A stretch of 48,862 nt of DNA from Streptomyces griseicoloratus (GCF_014534645.1 NZ_JACVQF010000230.1:1-48862), one strand, 5' to 3'; positions 25,129 through 33,337 are shown, counted from the stretch's first letter. Program-made: numbers and translations. Notes: generated by a model not told the origin, from the sequence alone.

Positions 25129-26165
25129 TTGGTGGCCTCCGCGCGCTTGCGGACCCAGGCGTTGAGCAGGGTCGCGAGGAGCAGCATCGCTCCGAGGAAG
25201 AACTTGAACCAGTCCGGGTTCCACTCGGCGAAGACGATGCCCTTGCTGGTCATGCCGAAGATGAACGCGCCGACCGCCGAGCCGACGGCGCTGCCGTAGC
25301 CGCCGGTGATCAGGCAGCCGCCGATGACGGCGGCGATGATGTAGGTCAGCTCGTTGCCGACGCCCTCGCCGGACTGGACGACGTCGTAGGAGAAGAGCAG
25401 GTGCTGGCCGGCGATCCAGGCGCCGAACGCGACGCCCATGTAGAGGCCGATCTTGGTCTTGGTGACCGGGACGCCGACCGCGCGGGCCGCTTCCTGGTTG
25501 CCGCCGACCGCGAAGATCCAGTTGCCGGCGCGGGTGCGCAGCAGGATCCAGCTGGCGACGGCGACCAGGGCGAGCCACCACAGGATGGTGATCTTGAAGC
25601 CGACGCCGCCGACGGTGATCGTGGAGGCGAAGACGTCCCGGGCGGAGGGGAAGCCCTCCATGTCGGCGATCGTCTTGGTGGAGACGGTCCCGTCGATCAG
25701 CTTGGTGAAGCCGAGGTTCATGCCGGTCAGCATGAGGAAGGTGCCGAGCGTGATGATGAAGCTCGGCAGCTTCGTGCGGGTGAGCATGAAGCCGTTGAAG
25801 GCGCCGATGGCCAGGGTGACCAGCAGGGAGACGCCGACGCCCACCCAGACGTTGGCGGTCATCTGGTAGCTGAACATCGACGACACCAGCGCCGACGAGG
25901 TGACCATGACGCCGGCGGACAGGTCGAACTCGCCGCCGATCATGAGCAGGGCGACGGGGACGGCCATGATGCCGATCGTCGAGGAGGCGTACAGCACCGT
26001 GCTGATGCTGGAGGCGCGCAGGAAGCTGTCGGCGGCGAAGGCGAAGAAGACGAAGACGGCGATCGCGCCGACGACCGAGCCCAGCTCGGGGCGGCCCAGG
26101 AGCTTCCGCAGCGGAGAGGTCTGAAGAATCCTTTCGTCAGCGGTCGTCGCGTCCGTGGCGCTCAT
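25125..26165 (-). CDS. Sugar ABC transporter permease (ribose/CUT2 type)
   Basis: A 346-residue integral membrane protein of the BPD_transp_2 family with about nine or ten hydrophobic segments, for example [69 protein letters not shown] and [29 protein letters not shown] and the EAAR coupling helix region ([10 protein letters not shown]) are family hallmarks. The ATG start overlaps the binding-protein stop as ATGA; the downstream ATPase overlaps as GTGA, so all three are one translationally coupled operon. Confidence 0.92.
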   Translation of the reverse strand: MSATDATTADERILQTSPLRKLLGRPELGSVVGAIAVFVFFAFAADSFLRASSISTVLYASSTIGIMAVPVALLMIGGEFDLSAGVMVTSSALVSSMFSYQMTANVWVGVGVSLLVTLAIGAFNGFMLTRTKLPSFIITLGTFLMLTGMNLGFTKLIDGTVSTKTIADMEGFPSARDVFASTITVGGVGFKITILWWLALVAVASWILLRTRAGNWIFAVGGNQEAARAVGVPVTKTKIGLYMGVAFGAWIAGQHLLFSYDVVQSGEGVGNELTYIIAAVIGGCLITGGYGSAVGSAVGAFIFGMTSKGIVFAEWNPDWFKFFLGAMLLLATLLNAWVRKRAEATK

Positions 26166-27166
26166 CGGGTGCCCCGCTTCGTGTAATCGGCCAGCGCGGC
26201 GGCGTCGTCCTTGGTGATGATCTGCGGGCCCGTGAGCACCGGCCGGCCGCCGCCGAGCACGTCGGCGTTGTACTTGTACAGCCACAGCAGGTCGACCGCC
26301 TCGTAGCCCTGGAGGTAGGGCTGCTGGTCGACGGCGAAGCCCAGCGTGCCGTCCTCCAGGCCCGCGGCCACCTTGGCGTTGAGGTCGAAGGTGTCGATCT
26401 CGGCCTTGCTGCCGGCGCCCCGCTTGGCCTTCACGGCGGTGTCGGCGTAGGGGGCGCCGAGGGTGACGACGGCGTCGAGGGTCTTGTCCGTCTGGAGCTT
26501 GGCCTCGATGGCGGACTGCACGTCCGGCATGCTGGTGCCGTTGACGTAGAGCCGCTCGGTCTTGCCGTCGAAGGTCTTCTCGACGCCGTCGCAGCGCTGC
26601 TCGTGGCCGACGTTGCCCTGCTCGTGCAGGACGCAGATCGCCTTCTTGCGGCCCCGCGCGTTCAGCTCCTCGCCGACCGCCTCGCCGGCGATGGTCTCGT
26701 CCTGGCCGATGTGGGTGAGCGCGCCGAACTCCTTGGACTCCTCGGAGCCGGAGTTCACCGTGATCACCGGGATGCCGGCCTTCTCGGCGCGGGCCACGGC
26801 GGCCTTCATGGCGTCCGGCTTGGCGAGCGTGACGATGATCCCGTCGACCTTCTTGTCGACCGCCGCGTCCACGAGCTGCGCCTGCTGCTGGGCCTCGTCG
26901 TCGTGGGAGTACAGGAAGTTGATGTTGTCCTTGACGGCGGCCTGCTCGGCGCCGCTCTGGACGATGTCCCAGAAGGTGTCGCCATCACCCGAGTGGGTGA
27001 TCATCGCGAACGTCCAGCGGGGGGTGTTCACCGCCGCCTTCCCCTGGGCCGCCGCGGCCTTGCGGGCGTCCTCGGCGCGCTTGCCGCCGGTGCTGCTGCA
27101 TCCGGCGAGGGACACCGACAGTGCTCCTGCCAGCGCGATGCCTACCCAGGTCCGAAACCGTGCCAC
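26162..27166 (-). CDS. Sugar-binding lipoprotein of ABC transporter
   Basis: A 334-residue periplasmic-binding-protein type 1 family (ribose/galactose-binding-like) lipoprotein. The N-terminus VARFRTWVGIALAGALSV ends in lipobox LAGC, giving lipid anchoring at the cysteine. GTG at 27166 is chosen for AAGGG eight bases upstream and because the signal peptide starts there; an upstream open extension lacks signal character. Mature features are FAMITHSGDGDTFWDIVQSG, VDGIIVTLAKPDAM, GIPVITVNSG, and HEQGNVGHEQRC. It is the first gene of the transporter operon, with a TGTCCGGACA palindrome upstream. With an inositol-dehydrogenase-like neighbour, the substrate may be myo-inositol or a related polyol; this is inference. 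Confidence 0.9.
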   Translation of the reverse strand: MARFRTWVGIALAGALSVSLAGCSSTGGKRAEDARKAAAAQGKAAVNTPRWTFAMITHSGDGDTFWDIVQSGAEQAAVKDNINFLYSHDDEAQQQAQLVDAAVDKKVDGIIVTLAKPDAMKAAVARAEKAGIPVITVNSGSEESKEFGALTHIGQDETIAGEAVGEELNARGRKKAICVLHEQGNVGHEQRCDGVEKTFDGKTERLYVNGTSMPDVQSAIEAKLQTDKTLDAVVTLGAPYADTAVKAKRGAGSKAEIDTFDLNAKVAAGLEDGTLGFAVDQQPYLQGYEAVDLLWLYKYNADVLGGGRPVLTGPQIITKDDAAALADYTKRGTR

Positions 27167-27321
27167 GAGGCCGTGCCCTTCTTGCTGTCGTGCTGCGTCT
27201 TGCTGTGCGTTCTGTGGTGGTTCTGTCGTACGCAGGGGCCGGTGACCCCACCAACCCCAAACGCCCCATTGTCCGACACGGCAATCGATCATGTGGCGCC
27301 GGGGAGCGGGAGTCGGTCACA

Positions 27322-27333
27322 TTGTCCGGACAT
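27322..27333. promoter_or_regulatory. Candidate GntR operator upstream of sugar transporter operon
   Basis: TTGTCCGGACAT contains a perfect ten-base palindrome TGTCCGGACA (27323-27332), in the 200-base gap between the regulator gene stop and the binding-protein start. The same twelve bases stand at 28181-28192. A degenerate copy, TTGTCCGACA (27269-27278), is closer to the start. This arrangement suggests control by the adjacent GntR protein. Confidence 0.65.
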
Positions 27334-27366
27334 TGCGACGAACGCGCACGACCGGGCCGGGCGCGG

Positions 27367-28131
27367 TCAGGACCGGACGAGCAGCTGGAACTCGAAGGAG
27401 TAACGGGACGGCCGGTAGGTGTGGGTGCCGAACTCCACGGCCCGCCCGGTGTCGTCGAACGTCGTGCGCTGCATGGTGAGCAGGGGCGCGCCCTCGTCCT
27501 CGCCGAGCCGCTCGGCCTCGTCCGCGGTGGCGGCGCGGGCGCCGATGGACTGGCGGGCGCTGTGCAGCGTGATCCCGGCGCCGCGCATCAGCCGGTACAG
27601 GCCGGTGGCCTCCAGTTGTTCCGTGTGCAGGTCGATCAGGCCGGGGGGCAGGAAGTTGCACAGGTACGCCATCGGCTCCCCGTGCGCCAGCCGCAGCCGC
27701 TCCACCCGGTGCACGTCGGCGCCCTCCTCCACGCCGAGGGCGGCGGCGACCTCGGCGGACGCGGGAACGACCGTGTTGACCAGGACCTTGGTGGCCGGGC
27801 GCTGGCCCGCCGCCTCCAGGTCGTCGTAGAGGCTGCTGAGCTCCAGGGGGCGCTTGACCTGGCTGTGCACGACCTGGGTGCCGACGCCGCGACGGCGTAC
27901 GAGCAGGCCCTTGTCGACGAGCGACTGGATGGCCTGGCGGACCGTGGGCCGGGACAGTCCGAGCCGCGCGGCCAGCTCGATCTCGTTGCCCAGCAGGCTG
28001 CCGGGGGTCAGCGCTCCGTGCTCGATCGCCGCCTCCAGCTGCTGCGACAGCTGGAAGTACAGCGGCACCGGGCTGCTGCGGTCCACGCTGAGATCGAGGG
28101 ACACGGTCGGGTCCGTTACTGGTTTCGGCAC
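27367..28131 (-). CDS. GntR-family (HutC/UTRA) transcriptional regulator
   Basis: A 254-residue regulator with winged helix at about residues 20-90 (PLYFQLSQQLEAAIEHG, GNEIELAARLGLSRPTVR, AIQSLVDKGLLVRRRGVGT) and a UTRA effector-binding domain (about 100-245, ending FEFGTHTYRPSRYSFEF-type sequence). GTG at 28131 (VPKPVTDPTV) is the most likely start; the frame remains open upstream through the divergent gene but is a shadow there. Set between a sugar transporter operon and a divergent dehydrogenase gene, with identical palindromes at both promoters, it most likely represses both in the absence of the imported sugar or polyol. Confidence 0.88.
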   Translation of the reverse strand: MPKPVTDPTVSLDLSVDRSSPVPLYFQLSQQLEAAIEHGALTPGSLLGNEIELAARLGLSRPTVRQAIQSLVDKGLLVRRRGVGTQVVHSQVKRPLELSSLYDDLEAAGQRPATKVLVNTVVPASAEVAAALGVEEGADVHRVERLRLAHGEPMAYLCNFLPPGLIDLHTEQLEATGLYRLMRGAGITLHSARQSIGARAATADEAERLGEDEGAPLLTMQRTTFDDTGRAVEFGTHTYRPSRYSFEFQLLVRS

Positions 28132-28180
28132 GGCCCGAGCGTAGCTCCGTGCGCTGTTGACGGGAAGTTGTGTAGTTCGG

Positions 28181-28192
28181 TTGTCCGGACAT
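28181..28192. promoter_or_regulatory. Candidate GntR operator in divergent promoter
   Basis: TTGTCCGGACAT, with palindrome TGTCCGGACA at 28182-28191, lies between the divergent GntR gene (start 28131) and dehydrogenase gene (start 28234). A TTGACA hexamer follows at 28198-28203. The location would allow autoregulation and control of the dehydrogenase. Confidence 0.65.
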
Positions 28193-28233
28193 ACGCATTG
28201 ACAGGGTGCGGGCTGTGCACCCACTTTGTTTCC

Positions 28234-29256
28234 ATGCGCATCGGGGTCATCGGTACGGGCCGTATCGGCACCGTTCACGCCAACACGCTCAGCCGCCACC
28301 GGGACGTGGGATCCCTGATCCTGACGGACGCGGACGTGACGCGGGCCCAGGAGCTGGCCCACCGGCTGGGCGAGACGGCGGCGCCGGGGGTGGACGAGAT
28401 CTTCCGGTGGGGCGTGGACGCGGTGGTGATCACCACGGCGACGTCCGCGCACGCCGAGCTGATCGGCCGGGCGGCGCGCTCGGGGCTGCCGGTGTTCTGC
28501 GAGAAGCCCATCGCGCTGGACCTGCCCGGCACCTTGCAGGCGATCGCCGAGGTGGAGGCGGCGGGGACGATTCTGCAGATGGGGTTCCAGCGCCGCTTCG
28601 ACAAGGGCTACACAGGGGCCCGCGAGGCGGTGCGGTCCGGGCGGCTCGGCCGGCTGCACACCGTCCGGGCGGTGACGAGCGACCAGGCGCCGCCGCCCGC
28701 CGCGTACCTGCCGCAGTCGGGCGGGCTGTACCGGGACACCCTGATCCACGACTTCGACATCGTGCGCTGGGTGACCGGGCGGGAGATCGTCGAGGTGTAC
28801 GCCGCCGGCTCCGACGCCGGTCCGCCGATGTTCCGCGCCGCGGGCGACGTCGACACGGGAGCGGCGCTGCTCACCCTGGACGACGGCACGCTCGCCACGG
28901 CGACCGCGACGCGGCTGAACGGCGCGGGCTACGACGTCCGCATGGAGCTCGCCGGAGAACGGGACCAGATCGTCGTCGGTCTGGACGACCGTACGCCGAT
29001 CGCGTCCACCGAGCCGACCGGGCCGCCCGCCGCGGACAAGCCCTGGACCGGGTTCGTGGAGCGGTTCGGGCCCTCCTACGAGGCGGAGCTGATCGCGTTC
29101 GTCGAGGTCGTGCGGGGCGAGCGCGCCAATCCGTGCGACGGGCGCGAGGCGCTGCAGGCGCTGCGCGTCGCCGAGGCGTGCGAGGTGTCCCGGCGGGACC
29201 GCAGGCCGGTACGGCTGGCGGAGATCCCGGGGGCCGCGGAGTCCTTGCCGGGGTGA
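28234..29256 (+). CDS. Gfo/Idh/MocA-family dehydrogenase, inositol 2-dehydrogenase-like
   Basis: A 340-residue NAD(P)-dependent oxidoreductase. The Rossmann start MRIGVIGTGRIGTVHANTL, the catalytic lysine motif CEKPIALD, MGFQRRFDKG, and the HDFDIVRWV active-site segment are all typical, and length fits. The family oxidises polyols and sugars such as myo-inositol; the GR(I/M)G, EKP and MGFxRRFD pattern resembles inositol 2-dehydrogenases. It is divergent from the GntR regulator and shares its palindromic operator with the sugar ABC transporter, so it probably acts on the imported substrate. The precise substrate is not proven. Confidence 0.87.
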   Translation: MRIGVIGTGRIGTVHANTLSRHRDVGSLILTDADVTRAQELAHRLGETAAPGVDEIFRWGVDAVVITTATSAHAELIGRAARSGLPVFCEKPIALDLPGTLQAIAEVEAAGTILQMGFQRRFDKGYTGAREAVRSGRLGRLHTVRAVTSDQAPPPAAYLPQSGGLYRDTLIHDFDIVRWVTGREIVEVYAAGSDAGPPMFRAAGDVDTGAALLTLDDGTLATATATRLNGAGYDVRMELAGERDQIVVGLDDRTPIASTEPTGPPAADKPWTGFVERFGPSYEAELIAFVEVVRGERANPCDGREALQALRVAEACEVSRRDRRPVRLAEIPGAAESLPG

Positions 29257-29257
29257 G

Positions 29258-29278
29258 CGGGCGGCGGGGCTCCGCCCG
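29258..29278 (+). terminator. Hairpin after dehydrogenase gene
   Basis: A seven-base stem CGGGCGG/CCGCCCG with a seven-base loop begins two bases after the stop codon, in a 90-base gap before a convergent gene. Short, but well placed to be a terminator. Confidence 0.5.
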
Positions 29279-29344
29279 GGCGGCCCGGCCTCTCCGGCGG
29301 CGGGTACGCGGCCCCCGCGCGCGGAGAGCGTGTGCGGGGTCCGT

Positions 29345-30025
29345 TCAGTGACCGTTCTCGCGGGACTCCTCCAGCAGCCCCGCGTCGTACGCCAGCAGGG
29401 CGATCTGCACCCGGTTGTTGAGGCCGAGCTTGGCCAGGACGCGCGAGACGTGGGTCTTGACGGTGGCGACGCTCATGAACAGCTCCGCCGCGATCTCGGC
29501 GTTGGCCAGGCCGCGGCCGACCGCGACGGCGACCTCGCGTTCGCGGTCGTTGAGGACGGCGATGCGCTCACGCGCACGCGTGCGCCGGGTGTCGGCGGTG
29601 GTCCCGGCGGCGTGCTCCATCAGCCGGCGGGTCACGGTGGGGGACAGCACGGGATCGCCGGCGGCGACCTTGCGCACCGCGTCGACGATCTCGGCGGGCG
29701 GGGTGTCCTTGAGGACGAATCCGGCGGCGCCCGCGCGCAGGGCCCTGAGCACCTGCTCGTCGGCGTGGAAGGTGGTGAGCACCACGACCTGCGGTGCGTC
29801 CGCGCGCCCCCGCAGCCGCTCGGTGGCCGTCAGGCCGTCCACCGTCGGCATCCGGATGTCCATGAGGACGACGTCCGGACGGGTGCGGTCGACCAGCGCC
29901 TCGGCCTCGTCGCCGTCGGCGGCCTCGCCGACGATCTCGATGTCGTCGGCACCGCCCATCATGAAGGACAGCCCGGCCCGCACCAGCGGGTCGTCGTCGA
30001 CGAGGAGCACTCTGATCGCAGTCAT
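29345..30025 (-). CDS. NarL/LuxR-family response regulator (orphan)
   Basis: A 226-residue two-component regulator. The receiver domain (1-120) has the acidic pocket VDDD, phosphorylation site D56 in LMDIRMP, TTF and the lysine in LKDTPP. The C-terminal LuxR-type helix-turn-helix (about 155-215) reads LNDREREVAVAVGRGLANAEIAAELFMSVATVKTHVSRVLAKLG. No histidine kinase gene lies within the window; the partner is elsewhere, or the protein works as an orphan. It is convergent with the Gfo/Idh gene and stands at the boundary to the polyketide locus, so either chromosomal or pathway-specific control is possible. Confidence 0.92.
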   Translation of the reverse strand: MTAIRVLLVDDDPLVRAGLSFMMGGADDIEIVGEAADGDEAEALVDRTRPDVVLMDIRMPTVDGLTATERLRGRADAPQVVVLTTFHADEQVLRALRAGAAGFVLKDTPPAEIVDAVRKVAAGDPVLSPTVTRRLMEHAAGTTADTRRTRARERIAVLNDREREVAVAVGRGLANAEIAAELFMSVATVKTHVSRVLAKLGLNNRVQIALLAYDAGLLEESRENGH

Positions 30026-30107
30026 GGGTCTTACGTAACCACGGCCGGCCGGCCGGGCGCCCGGAGCCCGTGACGAAAGCGGTGGGCGGACGGGGCGCGG
30101 GACCGGC

Positions 30108-30911
30108 TCACACGGCGAAGGACGCTTTCCACAGGGGTGCCACGGCGGGGCCGGGGCCGCGCGCGTGGAGCAATTCGGCCTGCAGGCGGCGGAGTTCGGG
30201 GGACGGCTCCAGGCCGAGTTCGGTGTCGAGGATGCGGTAGAGGTTCTGGTACGCCTCCAGGGCCTCGGCGCGCCGGCCGGCGCGGTGCAGCGCGGAGATC
30301 AGCTGGCCGTGGAACCACTCGTTGAGGGGGTAGTCGTGGACCAGGGTGCGCAGTTCGGGTATGGCCTCGCGGAGGCGGCCGAGCCGGTTCTCCGCCTCGA
30401 TGCGCAGCTCCAGGGCGCGGATGCGCAGCTCGGTCAGGTAGACGACGCGTCCTTCGAGGATCTTGCCGGCGGACACGTTGGACAGGACGGGGCCGCGCCA
30501 CAGGGCCAGGGCCGCGCACAGGTCATGGGCGGCCGCCTCGGGCCGGTCGTCCTCGAGCGCCGCCCTGGCCCGGGTGACGAGCCGTTCGAAGACGGTGATG
30601 TCCACGTCGTCCGGGTCCACCTCCAGCACGTAGCCCGGCGGGCGGGTGACGAGGAGCCGGCTGCCCCGTGAGGCCGGCCCGTGCTCGTCGAGCATCCGCC
30701 GCGCCTGGTGGACGTAGGTCTGTACGGTGGCGGGCGCGCTGCGGGGCGGCGTGTCGCCCCACAGTTCGCGCACCAGCGACTCCGCCGTGACGAGTTCGCC
30801 CGGCGGGGTGAGCAGCAGGGCGAGTGTCTGGCACACCTTGGGCGTGGTCGGGAGGTGCACGCTGCCGTCGTCGGCGACGATCTCGAACGGACCGATGAGG
30901 TTGAACCGCAC
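30108..30911 (-). CDS. Small SARP-family activator
   Basis: A 267-residue SARP containing just the two core domains: winged helix (residues 1-95: MRFNLIGPFEIV, TPKVCQTLALLL, ELWGDTPPRSAPATVQTYVHQARRML, RPPGYVLEV) and BTAD (100-250: AALALWRGPVLSNV, YPLNEWFHGQLISALHRAGRRAEALEAY, LGLEPSPELRRLQ). This is the form of pathway-specific activators such as ActII-ORF4 and DnrI, binding heptamer repeats near the -35 region. It lies beside a type II thioesterase and upstream of the polyketide locus, so it is a likely cluster activator. Confidence 0.9.
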   Translation of the reverse strand: MRFNLIGPFEIVADDGSVHLPTTPKVCQTLALLLTPPGELVTAESLVRELWGDTPPRSAPATVQTYVHQARRMLDEHGPASRGSRLLVTRPPGYVLEVDPDDVDITVFERLVTRARAALEDDRPEAAAHDLCAALALWRGPVLSNVSAGKILEGRVVYLTELRIRALELRIEAENRLGRLREAIPELRTLVHDYPLNEWFHGQLISALHRAGRRAEALEAYQNLYRILDTELGLEPSPELRRLQAELLHARGPGPAVAPLWKASFAV

Positions 30912-31020
30912 GTCTCATGCTCCTGTCCTGGCGCACTGCCCCGTGGTGATGGGTGCGGACACCCGTACTGACCGGGCGGCCCCTGTCCGATTGTTCGCCG
31001 AGGCGCCCACTGAGGACCCA

Positions 31021-31845
31021 TCAGGAGGGAACAGGACCGGCCTTCGCCGCGGCCGGCGGGCGGCCCGCACGGGGACCGGCCGGTGCGGGGACGAGGGCCG
31101 CCCTGACGATGTCGGCCACCTCGGCGGTGCACTGGTCGAGGTAGAAGTGGCCGCCCGGCAGCACGTGCAACTGGGCCCCTGCGGTGGTGTGTTCGCACCA
31201 GCCGACGGCGGCGTCGACGGGGACCACCGGGTCCCGGTCGCCGACGAGGACGGTCAGCGGCGCGTCGAGCGGCGGCCCGGGACGCCAGGTGTAGCCGCCG
31301 AGGGCCCGGTAGTCGGCGCGGAGCGGCGGCATCACCATCTCCAGCAGGTCGGGATCGTCGAACACGGCGCCCACCGTGCCGCCGAGGCGGCGGATCATCG
31401 CGAGGATCTTCTCGTCGGTGTCGAGCCGGTCGGTGTCGGCGCCCTGCGGGGTGGGCGAGAACCGGCCGGACAGGAAGAGGTGACGGGGGCCGGGGACACC
31501 GCGCCGGCCGAGCTCCCTGGCGAGTTCGTAGGCGAGGACCGCGCCCATGCTGTGGCCGAAGAACGCGTACGGGCGGGCCGGGCCGGCGGCCGTCGCCGGG
31601 ACGAGTTCGCGCTCCGCCTCGTCGGCGAGGGCCTGGACGAGCCGGCCGATGTCGTCCACGGGCGGCTCGGAGCGGCGGTCCTGCCGTCCGGGGTACTGGA
31701 CGGCGAGGACGTCGAAGTCCGGGGCCAGTTCCCGGTGGAGGCCGAGGTAGGCGCTGGCGGCGCCGCCGGCGTGCGGGAAGCAGACGAGGCGCACCCCGCC
31801 GCCGGGCGCCTCCGCGCCGAATCGCCGGAACCAGTCACTGGCCAT
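31021..31845 (-). CDS. Type II thioesterase
   Basis: A 274-residue alpha/beta hydrolase of the editing type found with PKS and NRPS systems; it removes aberrant acyl groups from carrier-protein phosphopantetheine arms. Motifs: LVCFPHAGG at the oxyanion strand, VQYPGRQDR, nucleophile elbow GHSMG with S99, catalytic aspartate in LVGDRDPVVP and histidine in LPGGHFYL. Each matches RifR/GrsT-like enzymes. It precedes the SARP gene on the same strand and probably serves the polyketide assembly line at the right edge, though the NRPS locus at the left is also a possible client. Confidence 0.92.
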   Translation of the reverse strand: MASDWFRRFGAEAPGGGVRLVCFPHAGGAASAYLGLHRELAPDFDVLAVQYPGRQDRRSEPPVDDIGRLVQALADEAERELVPATAAGPARPYAFFGHSMGAVLAYELARELGRRGVPGPRHLFLSGRFSPTPQGADTDRLDTDEKILAMIRRLGGTVGAVFDDPDLLEMVMPPLRADYRALGGYTWRPGPPLDAPLTVLVGDRDPVVPVDAAVGWCEHTTAGAQLHVLPGGHFYLDQCTAEVADIVRAALVPAPAGPRAGRPPAAAKAGPVPS

Positions 31846-32074
31846 GTCGTGCTCCCCTCACCGCTCTGTCACTCGTCCGGGTGGGGCTCACCCGGAGAGA
31901 CCGGGGCCAGCCTCCGTCAGAAGGCTTGTGCGCCACATGAGATCGCTCGGTGTCCGGACCGGGCGGTGACCGGATGATGACCCGGGCATGACCGGTACGG
32001 CGGTTTCCGCTTCCGAGAGGCGGGATTTGTGCCCGTGAAGCCATCGGTTCAAGCCAGGGTCTCCGACAACTCAC

Positions 32075-32100
32075 AAACCGCCGAAGCGGTTTCATATACT
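32075..32100 (+). promoter_or_regulatory. ARE-like palindrome and -10 box of butyrolactone receptor gene
   Basis: AAACCGC-CGAA-GCGGTTT (32075-32092) is a perfect inverted repeat with seven-base arms resembling the autoregulatory elements bound by ArpA/ScbR-type receptors. TATACT at 32095-32100 makes a good -10 hexamer immediately downstream, so a bound repressor would block the promoter. It is 58 bases before the start of the TetR gene, implying autoregulation. The gap 31846-32149 contains no other feature that I can support apart from the thioesterase promoter region. Confidence 0.7.
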
Positions 32101-32149
32101 GGCGGTTCGGCCCCGTTCAGGCCCGACCACTGTGACCATGGAGCACGAC

Positions 32150-32818
32150 ATGACGAAACAGGAGCGGGCGGCCCGTACGCGTCACACGCTGATTCGTTCC
32201 GCCGCCGAGGTGTTCGACCAGGACGGCTTCGCGCCGTCCTCCCTCACGTCGATCAGCCGCCGCGCCGGCGTGAGCAACGGAGCGCTGCATTTCCACTTCG
32301 TCAACAAGGGCGCCCTGGCGGAGGAGGTCGAAGTCGAGGCGATGGCGATCCTGCGCGGCATCGCCGGCCCCTGGCGGAGCGCCGCGGAGGCGGACTCCAG
32401 CCTGCAGACACTGGTGGACACCTCGCACACGCTCGTGGCGCGGCTCCAGGAGGACACGATCCTGCGCGCGGGTTTCGGGCTGAGCGCGGACATCACCTGG
32501 AAGAGCCGCTGGGACCTGCGGCAGTACTGGGTGGACTGGGTCGGCGAGGGGCTGTCCGTCGCGGCCCGCCAGGGCGCGCTCGCCGAAGGTGTGCGGCCCG
32601 AGGACGCCAGGACGGTGATCGCCGCGGCCACCGTCGGCCTGGGGGCACTGGGCCGGGCGGACCCGCGGTGGTGGGACCGGCGTGTGTGCACCCGGCTGTG
32701 GCGGCTGGTCCTTCCCCGGCTGGCGGCGGACCACCTGGCCGGCCGCCTCCGCGCGGAAGGCGGTGACGCGCCTCCGGAGCGGGAGGTGCCGGGAACTCCG
32801 GCACCGGACCCGGTCTGA
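32150..32818 (+). CDS. TetR-family regulator, gamma-butyrolactone receptor-like
   Basis: A 222-residue protein starting MTKQERAARTRHTLIRSAAE, chosen since GGAG lies six bases upstream; an ATG at 32138 is the alternative. The TetR helix-turn-helix reads AEVFDQDGFAPSSLTSISRRAGVSNGALHFHFVNKGALAEEVE, and both it and the ligand domain (LRQYWVDWVGEGLSVAARQG) follow the ArpA/ScbR butyrolactone receptor pattern. Such proteins repress antibiotic regulators until a butyrolactone, or in pseudo-receptors an antibiotic, binds. An ARE-like palindrome overlaps its own promoter. No butyrolactone synthase (AfsA-like) gene is present in the window, so it may be a pseudo-receptor or respond to signals made elsewhere. 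Confidence 0.87.
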   Translation: MTKQERAARTRHTLIRSAAEVFDQDGFAPSSLTSISRRAGVSNGALHFHFVNKGALAEEVEVEAMAILRGIAGPWRSAAEADSSLQTLVDTSHTLVARLQEDTILRAGFGLSADITWKSRWDLRQYWVDWVGEGLSVAARQGALAEGVRPEDARTVIAAATVGLGALGRADPRWWDRRVCTRLWRLVLPRLAADHLAGRLRAEGGDAPPEREVPGTPAPDPV

Positions 32819-32823
32819 CGCCT

Positions 32824-32863
32824 CGTCGTGTGCTGTGCGCCGCGCGGCGCACAGCACACGACG
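32824..32863. terminator. Forty-base perfect palindrome, bidirectional terminator
   Basis: Twenty-base arms (32824-32843 and 32844-32863) are perfectly complementary with no spacer, starting six bases after the TetR stop. The downstream gene is convergent, so it is probably a two-way transcription terminator. It is followed by short degenerate repeats of ACACAGCA and CGCGCCAC up to the next hairpin. Confidence 0.85.
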
Positions 32864-32925
32864 CACAGCACGCGCCACACAGCACACGCCACACAGCGCA
32901 TGACGCACGCGGCACTCGGCACGCG

Positions 32926-32967
32926 GCAGCGGAGCCACACACCCGCCGGGGTGTGCGGCTCCGCTGC
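32926..32967. terminator. Second hairpin in convergent gap
   Basis: Nineteen-base arms (32926-32944 and 32949-32967) pair except for one A/C mismatch, around a GCCG loop. It lies 54 bases beyond the stop of the minus-strand carboxylase epsilon gene and likely terminates that transcript. Confidence 0.8.
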
Positions 32968-33020
32968 TGTGGTGGTGCCGGGCCCGTCGGCGGGGGGCGG
33001 CTCCCGGGCCCGGCGGTCCG

Positions 33021-33305
33021 TCAGGCCGCGTCGCGCCAGGTCGGCGCGTGGGCCGCGGCCCAGGACGTCGCCGCTCTGCGGCGGGTCGCCGACGGCAGCC
33101 AGCGCGCCCCGTCGCGGCGCCGGCCGCCGTCCTGCTCCCGCACCTCGCGGGCCGTCTCGTCCGCGCGGGCGGCCAGCACCGCGGAGAGGACCGCGGCCAC
33201 CGCGGCCACCTCCTCGGGGGTGGGCGACCCGCCCGTGATGCGCCACACCTGGCCCGCGGCCCCGGCGTACAGGTCCGTCACCGCGCTCACCGCTCGTACC
33301 GCCAT
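33021..33305 (-). CDS. Acyl-CoA carboxylase epsilon subunit
   Basis: A 94-residue small protein. Its N-terminal half has the features of epsilon subunits: WRITGGSPTPEEVAAVAAVLSAVLAARA, in which GxPxxEE-AA is the usual pattern. Epsilon subunits are an actinobacterial addition that stimulates the alpha/beta carboxylase complexes forming malonyl-CoA and methylmalonyl-CoA. The gene lies 32 bases downstream of the beta-subunit gene. The ATG at 33305 is followed at once by the recognisable domain; the frame stays open upstream but is a shadow of the beta gene. Confidence 0.85.
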   Translation of the reverse strand: MAVRAVSAVTDLYAGAAGQVWRITGGSPTPEEVAAVAAVLSAVLAARADETAREVREQDGGRRRDGARWLPSATRRRAATSWAAAHAPTWRDAA

Positions 33306-33337
33306 GGTTCCTCCTCCGGCCGGCCGGTCGTCCGGCG

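Noticed and set aside
31951-31960. TGTCCGGACC, a near match to the GntR operator, upstream of the thioesterase
   Set aside because: One mismatch breaks the palindrome, the context TTG...AT is missing, and no sugar gene is near; likely chance.
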